7,472 nucleotides of DNA from assembly GCA_041179465.1 (NCBI GenBank), contig JBEGTJ010000077.1, positions 1 to 7,472 on the forward strand, written 5' to 3'. The notes under the pieces are model-generated. The model worked only from the letters and a program-made list of their open reading frames with translations, did no database searches and was not told where the DNA came from. The first letter of the stretch is position 1, and every line of letters starts with the position of its first letter. Source of the DNA: TMED14 sp041179465. Lineage in GTDB: Bacteria; Bacteroidota; Bacteroidia; Flavobacteriales; Schleiferiaceae. Positions 1-5,157 of this stretch are shown in pieces. The translations under genes and the position numbers were made by a program.

Positions 1-2
1 CC

Positions 3-254
3 CTGGTCGCACCGGAAGCGCACATCAGTTTCAACAGAGCCGGCATGCTGAGCGACGACGGCCTGTGCAAGACCTTCTCGAAGGATGCCAACGGCTATGT
101 GCGCGGCGAAGGCGTCGGCATGCTCGTACTCAAGCCGCTCGCGGCGGCCGAACGCGACGGCGACCATATCTACGGTCTGCTGCGCGGCAGCGCCGAGAAT
201 CATGGCGGCAAGGCCAGTTCGCTGACCGCGCCGAATCCGCGCGCGCAGGCCAAG
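3..254 (+). other. Ketosynthase domain fragment of a type I polyketide synthase, probably trans-AT type (5' part of the chimeric ORF)
   Basis: This segment matches the middle of a KS domain: the stretch after the catalytic cysteine (LVAPEAHISF, RAGMLSDDG), then CKTFSKDANGYVRGEGVG, then VLKPL, and finally NHGGKASSLTAPNPRAQA. The NHGGK-x-x-SLTAPNP wording is closer to trans-acyltransferase PKS ketosynthases than to the usual NQDG-x-x-x-GLTAPN of cis-AT enzymes; that subtype call is from memory. The active-site Cys lies upstream of the window, and the two catalytic His motifs (HGTGT and the NxKxxxGH region) are never reached because the sequence changes to LhgO. GC over bases 1-240 is 158 of 240 (66%). 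Read as a foreign or mis-joined piece. Confidence 0.8.
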
Positions 255-740
255 GTCAAGCACCTCATTTATCCGGTTCCGGACCCTAACTTCCCGTTTT
301 TGGGCGTGCACTTTACCCGAATGGTCCACGGCGGCGTCGAGTGCGGACCCAACGCCGTCTTCAGTTTTGCTCGGGAGGGGTACACCAAAACGTCGTTCAG
401 TGGGGCGGACACCGCGGCGGCCCTCGGGTACGGCGGTACCTGGAAGTTGTTTGCGCAGCACTGGCGCTACGGCCTGGGCGAGTACGAACGCGCCTTCAGC
501 AAGACCAAGTTCCTGAAGGCCCTGCAGCGCCTGATACCAAGCCTTGAGGGCGCGGACCTGCATCCCGGTCGCGCCGGCATTCGCGCCCAAGCCCTTCGCC
601 GCGACGGCAGCCTAGAGGACGATTTTGTCTTGCGCCAGGGCGAACGCGCCTTTCACGTGCTCAACGCACCTTCGCCCGCGGCCACGGCTTCGCTGGCGAT
701 TGCCGACGAAATCTTGCGCCAGGCCGGCTACGTTAGCTAG
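3..740 (+). CDS. lhgO: Chimeric ORF: ketosynthase fragment joined in frame to the C-terminal part of L-2-hydroxyglutarate oxidase
   Basis: The frame is open from base 3, so the ATG at 45 is internal to a domain and not a real start. Bases 3 to about 250 encode ketosynthase sequence. From about 255 on, the protein is the C-terminal part of L-2-hydroxyglutarate oxidase (LhgO), a DAO-superfamily flavoenzyme that oxidises L-2-hydroxyglutarate to 2-oxoglutarate. Seen: HLIYPVPDP, FPFLGVHFTRM, GPNAV, AGIRAQAL and the FAD-contacting C-terminal NAPSPAATASLAI. The LhgO N-terminal half with the GxGxxG dinucleotide fold is absent, so this part cannot be a working oxidase alone. The TAG stop lies in the first copy of the heptamer array and looks natural, because the protein ends about where the family ends. 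The LhgO part has base composition similar to the core. The LhgO identification is firm; calling the whole ORF one gene is not. Confidence 0.8.
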   Translation: MVAPEAHISFNRAGMLSDDGLCKTFSKDANGYVRGEGVGMLVLKPLAAAERDGDHIYGLLRGSAENHGGKASSLTAPNPRAQAKVKHLIYPVPDPNFPFLGVHFTRMVHGGVECGPNAVFSFAREGYTKTSFSGADTAAALGYGGTWKLFAQHWRYGLGEYERAFSKTKFLKALQRLIPSLEGADLHPGRAGIRAQALRRDGSLEDDFVLRQGERAFHVLNAPSPAATASLAIADEILRQAGYVS

Positions 741-785
741 CAACTAGCAACTAGCAACTAGCAACTAGCAACTAGCAACTAGCAA
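737..785. repeat. Perfect 7-bp tandem repeat, CTAGCAA x 7
   Basis: Seven uninterrupted copies of CTAGCAA fill the space between the convergent stop codons of the LhgO-type ORF (TAG, 738-740, inside copy 1) and the deacylase (TAA, 792-790). Degenerate GTTAGC words flank the array at 732-737 and 789-794. CTAG is palindromic, so every copy carries TAG on both strands, and because 7 is not a multiple of 3, three neighbouring copies stop all three frames of each strand. Successive copies can also pair as short CTAG-CAA-CTAG hairpins; the first is extended to GCTAG/CTAGC. The unit is far too short for a CRISPR repeat, and there are no spacers. Confidence 0.95.
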
Positions 786-789
786 CTTG

Positions 790-1797
790 TTAGCCAACCG
801 GCCACTCACTCTCCCTTCCCACGTGGAATAGGGCGTCGCCGCGGTGGACGAGCGGAATGTTGTTGTGCCCAATAATGAATCCGTCGAAGGGCGCAAAAAC
901 CTTGACCGAGTAGGAGTCGTAGGGATTGCGAATGCGGCCGATGAGTTCGCCTTCGGAGATGGCTTGACCGCTCTGGCGCTCAAACGAAAAAAGTCCGCTT
1001 GCCTCAGCCCGCACCCAAGTGGTTTGGTTGAGGTGGCGCGGCATGCTGCGCTTGCCGTGGCGGTCTTTAAGGCCGCGCACCTTGGGGCTTTTGTGGGCGT
1101 ACATGCCGAGGCTGTGCAGCAGGCGCTTGGTTCCGCGAATCGCTTCTTTCACGGCGGACTCCTCGAGCCGCATGCTTTCGCCACCTTCGAACACGATGAT
1201 GGGCACGCCCATACTGCGTCCCTGGGCGCGCAAGGAGCCCGGAATGAGCGAGGAGGCCATGGCCATCGGGGCGCCGAAGAGCTGGGCAAAGCGAATCGCG
1301 TCGGCGTCTTCGGGGTCGTAGCGCACCTGCGGACTGTTGGTGCGGCTCGCGCCCCCCGTGTGAAAGTCGACGGCCAAATCGATGTGGGGCAGAATTTTGT
1401 CGGTAAGGGTATGGGCCACCAGGCTCGCCAACGAGCCTTGGGTAGAGCCCGGAAAGCTTCGGTTCACGTCTTTGCCGTCGGGGACTTCGCGGCTAAAAAA
1501 CAGGAAGCCGTACACGTTGATGATGGGGATGGCCACCACGGTTCCGCAGGCGAGGTCGCTAAAAAGCCCGAGCGACATCATGCGGCGCACGGCTTCGATT
1601 CCGTTGACTTCGTCGCCGTGAAGTCCGCCGCTAAGGAGCACCGTGGGGCCCGGAACCTCGCTGCGAAAGACGTGAACCGGCATGTGGATTTCGGTTCCCG
1701 AGAGCAAGCGGGCAATTTGCAGGTCGACGGTTTTGGTGGAACCGGGCGGAATCACCGTGTCCCCCAGCACCATGGGCGCGACCTCAGGATACTTCAT
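790..1797 (-). CDS. Succinylglutamate desuccinylase/aspartoacylase (AstE/ASPA) family zinc deacylase
   Basis: A 335-residue M14-like zinc hydrolase expected to cleave an N-acyl or amide bond on an amino-acid-like substrate; the actual substrate cannot be read from the sequence. The zinc ligands are visible as GLHGDE (His60, Glu63) and DFHTGG (His146). DVNR (110-113) is the substrate-binding Asn/Arg pair and FEGGE (Glu204) supplies the general base. Residues about 260-328 form the C-terminal beta-rich, lipoyl-like domain of the family, ending near APFDGFIIG and HRGDALFHVG. The frame stays open to 2184, but that extension is only the shadow of purB. The ATG at 1797 is chosen because family similarity begins there and because it overlaps the purB TGA as ATGA, implying translational coupling. 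The reading ends next to the heptamer array. It is unlikely to be AstE itself, since no arginine succinyltransferase pathway genes are nearby. Confidence 0.88.
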   Translation of the reverse strand: MKYPEVAPMVLGDTVIPPGSTKTVDLQIARLLSGTEIHMPVHVFRSEVPGPTVLLSGGLHGDEVNGIEAVRRMMSLGLFSDLACGTVVAIPIINVYGFLFFSREVPDGKDVNRSFPGSTQGSLASLVAHTLTDKILPHIDLAVDFHTGGASRTNSPQVRYDPEDADAIRFAQLFGAPMAMASSLIPGSLRAQGRSMGVPIIVFEGGESMRLEESAVKEAIRGTKRLLHSLGMYAHKSPKVRGLKDRHGKRSMPRHLNQTTWVRAEASGLFSFERQSGQAISEGELIGRIRNPYDSYSVKVFAPFDGFIIGHNNIPLVHRGDALFHVGRESEWPVG

Positions 1798-3134
1798 TGA
1801 CCCGTGTAGTTGGTCGGGGTGATGGCCCGAAGTTCCGCCTTGACGGAGTCCGAAACAGGAAGTTCCGAGACAAACTCGGCGATGACCTCTGGGGTGATGC
1901 GGTTGGACTTGCGCGTGAGGGCCTTGAGCGCTTCGTACGGCTTCGGAAAGCCCTCGCGGCGCAGAATGGTTTGGATGCCTTCGGCGACGACTTCCCAATG
2001 GTCTTCGAGGTCGGCGGTGAGGGCTGATTCGTTGACGACCAGCTTGCCGAGTCCGCGCGACAAGCTGTAGTAGGCCAGCAGCGTGTGGCCCAACGGCATG
2101 CCGAGGTTGCGCAGCACGGTCGAGTCGGTCAGGTCGCGCTGCAGGCGGCTGATGGGCAGCTTGGCGGCTAGGTGTTCCAGCCACGCGTTGGCAATGCCCA
2201 AGTTGCCCTCGGCGTTTTCAAAGTCGATGGGGTTGACCTTGTGGGGCATGGCCGACGAACCGACCTCGTTGGGGTTGATGCGCTGCTTGAAGTAGTCCAT
2301 CGAGATGTACTGCCAGGCGTCGCGCGCGAGGTCGATCCACACCGTATTCAGGCGCTTGAGTCCGTCAAAATAGGCCGCCAAATGGTCGTAATGCTCAATT
2401 TGGGTGGTCGGGTGGCTGCGCTGCAGGCCGAGTTGGTCGCGAAGGAATTCGGTGCCGAATTCGTGCCAGTCGATGCCGGGGTAGGCTACCGTGTGGGCGT
2501 TGAAGTTGCCGGTGGCGCCGCCAAATTTTCCGGCGAAGGGCACCGCATCGAGCAGGCTGAGTTGCTGGCGGAGGCGCTCGCTGAACACGCGCCATTCCTT
2601 GCCCATGCGGGTAGGGGAGGCGGGCTGGCCGTGGGTGCGGGCGAGCATCGGCAGGTGGTCCCATTCCGCGGCTTGCGCCTCGATTCGGTCAATGAGGGCG
2701 GTTAGCGCGGGGCGAATTACCTCGCGGTGCGCCTCGAGCAGCGAAAGGGGAATGGCGGTGTTGTTGACGTCTTGCGAGGTGAGTCCGAAGTGGATGAATT
2801 CCGCGCGCTCGGCCAAGCCCAGCGACTCGAAGCGCTCCTTCAAAAAGTACTCTACGGCCTTGACGTCGTGGTTGATGGTGGCCTCGATTTCCTTGATTCG
2901 CGCGGCATCCTGCTCGCTGAATTCAGTGTAAATGAGGTGAAGGGCGGCGGACTGTGCGCCGTCGAGCGCCGGCAATCCCTTGAGGTTGCGTGCCGAAAGG
3001 GCGATAAAGTAGCGGACCTCGACTAAGACGCGGTAGCGCATCAATCCAAACTCTGAAAAGTAGGGGCTGAGGGCCGAAGCGTGCTTTTGGTAGCGGCCGT
3101 CGAGCGGCGAGAGCGCGTGCAGTGCGTAATTCAT
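1794..3134 (-). CDS. purB: Adenylosuccinate lyase
   Basis: A 446-residue cytoplasmic fumarase/aspartase-superfamily lyase. It acts twice in purine synthesis: SAICAR to AICAR plus fumarate, and adenylosuccinate to AMP plus fumarate. Seen: N-terminal LSPLDGRY, GLTSQDVNN (117-125), LARTHGQPASPT with catalytic-region His168, and the superfamily signature GSSAMPHKVNPIDFENAEG (292-310), whose flexible loop carries the catalytic serine. The wording and length match the E. coli-type PurB more than the shorter Bacillus type. It begins 9 bases after the stop of the HSDR_N-like gene and ends in an ATGA overlap with the deacylase, so the three genes can share one transcript. It also has its own candidate -7 box and the only clear Shine-Dalgarno sequence in the window. 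The start at 3134 fits the family N-terminus. Confidence 0.97.
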   Translation of the reverse strand: MNYALHALSPLDGRYQKHASALSPYFSEFGLMRYRVLVEVRYFIALSARNLKGLPALDGAQSAALHLIYTEFSEQDAARIKEIEATINHDVKAVEYFLKERFESLGLAERAEFIHFGLTSQDVNNTAIPLSLLEAHREVIRPALTALIDRIEAQAAEWDHLPMLARTHGQPASPTRMGKEWRVFSERLRQQLSLLDAVPFAGKFGGATGNFNAHTVAYPGIDWHEFGTEFLRDQLGLQRSHPTTQIEHYDHLAAYFDGLKRLNTVWIDLARDAWQYISMDYFKQRINPNEVGSSAMPHKVNPIDFENAEGNLGIANAWLEHLAAKLPISRLQRDLTDSTVLRNLGMPLGHTLLAYYSLSRGLGKLVVNESALTADLEDHWEVVAEGIQTILRREGFPKPYEALKALTRKSNRITPEVIAEFVSELPVSDSVKAELRAITPTNYTGQ

Positions 3135-3141
3135 GGTGCGT

Positions 3142-3145
3142 TCCT
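3142..3145 (-). promoter_or_regulatory. Shine-Dalgarno-like AGGA upstream of purB
   Basis: On the minus strand TAGGAA lies 7 bases before the purB ATG. Its TAG is also the stop codon of the upstream HSDR_N-like gene. It stands out because none of the other intact genes here has a convincing ribosome binding site, as is usual in Bacteroidota. Confidence 0.5.
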
Positions 3146-3575
3146 AAAGCGCAAAGGTACCAAATAGCGGGAGGTCCGAGGGAAGTTCGCGGCCGTCTGC
3201 GGTGAAGATTCGGTCGCGCACTCCGTTGGTGATCCATCCCCAAGCGGCGCCGAGCGGAAGGTTGTAGCGCATCCACTGCACGCAGACCGCGTCGTCGAGG
3301 GCTACCTGGGGGGCTTTGCATTCGACGAGCATCCACGGCCTTCCCTGGTGAAAAACGACGGCGTCAAAGCGTTTGGCTTGGCCGTGCACGGCCAGTCCGC
3401 GTTCCACGGCAATCGCTTCGGGCGGACATTGGGCCTCGAGAACCAGCCTCCGAAGGCTGTGCTGCCGCACGAATTCCTCGGGCGTTCCAGCCACTCGCTT
3501 GCGGCGGAACGGATCCCAAAGTCGTCCGTCGCTGTCGGGTATTAGCTGGGGATTGGGCCATTTTTCGCGCTCCAC
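3144..3575 (-). CDS. Solitary HsdR N-terminal-like protein (HSDR_N family, PD-(D/E)xK nuclease fold)
   Basis: A 143-residue protein resembling the short Bacteroidota proteins annotated as type I restriction enzyme R protein N-terminal domain. Seen: WDPFRRKR-x-x-x-TPEEFVRQH near the start, then the PD-(D/E)xK core as RFDAVVF (Asp71) and LVECKAP (Glu85, Lys87), then Q-x-x-RYNLPL and a closing ITNG strand. There is no helicase motor and no hsdM or hsdS nearby, so this is not a restriction system; the cellular role is unknown. I prefer the GTG at 3575: it places WDPFRRK about 20 residues from the N-terminus, as I recall for relatives, and a -7-like box lies 4 bases upstream. The alternative ATG at 3608 adds 11 residues without family likeness and would share CATG with the divergent gene's start. 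It is probably co-transcribed with purB. Confidence 0.8.
   Translation of the reverse strand: MEREKWPNPQLIPDSDGRLWDPFRRKRVAGTPEEFVRQHSLRRLVLEAQCPPEAIAVERGLAVHGQAKRFDAVVFHQGRPWMLVECKAPQVALDDAVCVQWMRYNLPLGAAWGWITNGVRDRIFTADGRELPSDLPLFGTFAL
3152..3159 (-). promoter_or_regulatory. Candidate Bacteroidota -7 promoter box (TACCTTTG) for purB
   Basis: Read on the minus strand, TACCTTTG matches the TAnnTTTG consensus exactly. It ends 17 bases before the purB ATG and lies in the last codons of the HSDR_N-like gene. A transcript starting a few bases downstream would have a leader of roughly 10-13 bases containing the AGGA. No clear -33 TTG element is seen, so this is a motif match only. Confidence 0.5.
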
Positions 3576-3579
3576 TCCG

Positions 3580-3587
3580 CAAAGGTG
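3580..3587 (-). promoter_or_regulatory. Candidate -7 promoter box (CACCTTTG) for the HSDR_N-like gene
   Basis: Read on the minus strand, CACCTTTG differs from TAnnTTTG only at the first base. It ends 4 bases before the GTG at 3575, so the transcript would be leaderless or nearly so. It lies 3 bp from the oppositely directed box at 3591-3598. Confidence 0.35.
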
Positions 3588-3590
3588 ATG

Positions 3591-3598
3591 TAGATTTG
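3591..3598 (+). promoter_or_regulatory. Candidate -7 promoter box (TAGATTTG) for the acyltransferase operon
   Basis: TAGATTTG is an exact match to the Bacteroidota TAnnTTTG consensus and lies 8 bases before the ATG at 3607. This close spacing before a start codon suggests a very short or absent leader. The -33 element is weak; a T-run at 3561-3565 is the best candidate. Confidence 0.55.
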
Positions 3599-3606
3599 TC
3601 GAATTC

Positions 3607-4368
3607 ATGAAGAAGATTCGCCGACTGCCGTACCGTGACCCGTTTGGTTACCCCTTGTGGGCCAAGCGCATGGTCATTTTCTGGTTCGGCACCGTCACGT
3701 GGTACCGCTTGAACCGCATCCACCGCACGCACGTCGAAGGCATGGAGCACCTCAAGGATTTGCCCGACGAAAACGTGCTCTTCGTCAGCAACCACCAGAC
3801 CTACTTCATGGACGTGGCCTCGATGTTTTTGGCCTTCATGCACTTTCGCAACAAAATGCCCAACCGCGTGGACCGATGGTGGCCCGTGGTGAATCCGCGC
3901 ATGAACCTCTTTTTCATCGCGGCCAAGGAGACGATGAAGTCGGGACCGCTTCCGCGATTGCTCGCTTTGGCGGGGTCGGTGAGCATTAAGCGCACCTGGC
4001 GCGAGGCCGGCAAAGAAGTCAGCCGTGGCGTGGACCCCAAGGATCTGGAGAACATTCGCAAAGCCATCAAGGTGGGCTGGGTGATTACGTTTCCGCAAGG
4101 CACGACCAAGCCGTTTGCCCCGGGTCGCCGCGGTACCGCGCACATCATCCGCGACCTTCAGCCCACGGTGGTACCGGTAGTGGTCGACGGATTCCGCCGG
4201 GGTTTTGATAAAAAAGGGCTCCGCGTGAAAAAGCGCCGGGTCGATTTGAAACTGCGGTTCAAGGAGCCGCTTCAGTTCGCCCCCGACGCGACGCCGCAGC
4301 AAATATTAGATCAAGTGATGGAGGCCATTGAGCAAGTGCGTCCCCCGGAACTCGTGGGTAATGCGTAA
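3607..4368 (+). CDS. 1-acyl-sn-glycerol-3-phosphate acyltransferase (PlsC) family protein
   Basis: A 253-residue membrane-associated acyltransferase of the PlsC/LPLAT superfamily, expected to move an acyl chain onto a lysophospholipid or related acceptor. Blocks in order: VSNHQTYFMD (61-69) as catalytic block I, AAKETMKSGPLPR and GSVSIKRTWREAG as block II, ITFPQGTTKPFAPGR (160-174) as block III, and VVPVVVDGFRR (188-198) as block IV. Two deviations from the textbook motifs: the His63 to Asp69 spacing is H-x5-D, not H-x4-D, and block III reads FPQGT where FPEGT is usual. I recall both in flavobacterial relatives, so they are probably a subfamily trait and not damage. A hydrophobic, aromatic N-terminal stretch (about 22-33) may be a membrane anchor. 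It leads a three-gene operon and its stop is 9 bases before the lipoprotein gene. The acceptor lipid is uncertain. Confidence 0.9.
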   Translation: MKKIRRLPYRDPFGYPLWAKRMVIFWFGTVTWYRLNRIHRTHVEGMEHLKDLPDENVLFVSNHQTYFMDVASMFLAFMHFRNKMPNRVDRWWPVVNPRMNLFFIAAKETMKSGPLPRLLALAGSVSIKRTWREAGKEVSRGVDPKDLENIRKAIKVGWVITFPQGTTKPFAPGRRGTAHIIRDLQPTVVPVVVDGFRRGFDKKGLRVKKRRVDLKLRFKEPLQFAPDATPQQILDQVMEAIEQVRPPELVGNA

Positions 4369-4373
4369 ATTTC
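4366..4373 (+). promoter_or_regulatory. Weak -7-like box (TAAATTTC) ahead of the lipoprotein gene
   Basis: TAAATTTC matches TAnnTTTG in all but the last base. It begins with the TAA stop of the acyltransferase gene and lies 4 bases before the lipoprotein ATG. It may be an internal operon promoter or a chance match. Confidence 0.25.
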
Positions 4374-4377
4374 CGTC

Positions 4378-5151
4378 ATGAAAAATGCTTGGTTGGTCGC
4401 GTGCATCGCGGCCCTTGGTTTCGTCGGTTGCGAAGCGACGTTTGTGGAACCCGATCCCGGACGGGACGCGCGCAACGTGGTACTTCGGCACTTCTACTAC
4501 TTTAAGGGTGAGTTGATTGACACCAATAAAGTGTTTGCGCTGGACAATTCCGGCACGCTGATTCGGTTCAAGAACATTGAGCTGGCCATGGGTTTTTACC
4601 ATTTTGAGAACCACTTGGGCGACACCATTTTTCCGGTGAAGGGCGATACGACGGACTTTGCGATTACTTCGACGTCGTCTTTGTACGGCGGATTTACGCC
4701 GATTTATGAGCTTCCGACGGGCACCTACTCGGGCCGCCATTGGTGGAGAATTGGGTTGGACAGCGCCCAAAACGCGGTCCCCACCACGTCGTGGTCTCCC
4801 GAAAGCCCCATGAACCGTCTGGCGCGCCCGAACGGCGGCTACAACGCGGTGGTCATTGAAGGCTGGTGGAAGAGTCCGACCGACACCACCCAAGAAAAGC
4901 CGTACAAGCCATTCAAGTACACCATCAGTTCCGAAGCGTTCAACGAACTTCTGGAGTACCAGTCGCAGTTCACGGTGCGCAAAGGACGCGACGTGAACGT
5001 AAACATCGTGTTCAAGGCCAACCTGCTGCTCGAAGGCGCAGACCCGGCCATCGTGGACCAGATTGACATTGATCCTTCGAACGCGTTGTTCTATCCGCTG
5101 CTTCCCTCGTTTCGCTTGAACTTGCTCAAAGCCTACCAGATTCAGCTCTAG
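4378..5151 (+). CDS. Putative lipoprotein with an MbnP-like domain
   Basis: A 257-residue protein with a short lipoprotein signal peptide: MKN, a hydrophobic run, then GFVGC with the acylated Cys at 18. Phe at -3 is a loose lipobox. The acidic run after Cys that drives surface export in many Bacteroidota is missing, so it may face the periplasm. The body resembles the MbnP-like family found next to cytochrome peroxidase or MauG-type genes and in Bacteroidota: an early LRHFYYFKGE strand, IRFKNIEL-x-x-GFYHF where MbnP has its KYYISNI block, LPTGTYSG-x-x-x-x-RIGLDSAQN matching PAGTY...GVDS-x-x-N, PNGGYNAVVIEGWW matching the W-x-x-GY block, then FKYTIS. That assignment is by remembered pattern and moderate. 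No MauG-type partner is visible. It lies between the acyltransferase (9-base gap) and the ligase (6-base gap), so co-expression is likely. Function unknown. Confidence 0.7.
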   Translation: MKNAWLVACIAALGFVGCEATFVEPDPGRDARNVVLRHFYYFKGELIDTNKVFALDNSGTLIRFKNIELAMGFYHFENHLGDTIFPVKGDTTDFAITSTSSLYGGFTPIYELPTGTYSGRHWWRIGLDSAQNAVPTTSWSPESPMNRLARPNGGYNAVVIEGWWKSPTDTTQEKPYKPFKYTISSEAFNELLEYQSQFTVRKGRDVNVNIVFKANLLLEGADPAIVDQIDIDPSNALFYPLLPSFRLNLLKAYQIQL

Positions 5152-5157
5152 GGCCCT

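Noticed and set aside
3..740. A novel bifunctional PKS-oxidase enzyme or part of a biosynthetic gene cluster
   Set aside because: Both halves lack essential catalytic regions, no other PKS gene is present, and the right end shows the same kind of junction, so mis-joining is the better explanation.
737..785. Possible CRISPR or attachment site at the short repeats
   Set aside because: The unit is 7 bases with no spacers, and no integrase, transposase or cas gene is nearby.
844..1800. Long plus-strand ORF opposite the deacylase
   Set aside because: It is antisense to a gene with intact zinc-binding motifs and has no recognisable domain; it results from GC-rich codon use leaving few stops on the other strand.
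1798..2184. N-terminal extension of the deacylase ORF up to 2184
   Set aside because: It lies wholly inside purB in another frame, is Arg/Pro/His-rich low-quality sequence, and family similarity begins only at the ATG at 1797.
3144..3575. A type I restriction-modification or defence system
   Set aside because: Only the short HSDR_N-like domain is present, with no helicase, methylase or specificity gene, and the neighbours are housekeeping genes.
3601..3606. GAATTC next to the divergent starts as a possible cloning junction
   Set aside because: A six-base site is expected by chance in 7.5 kb, and genes on both sides are compositionally alike with proper promoter spacing.
3364..4302. 312-codon minus-strand ORF crossing the divergent promoter and acyltransferase gene
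   Set aside because: It would overlap the acyltransferase, whose four motif blocks are clear, and covers the promoter region; no domain is recognisable.
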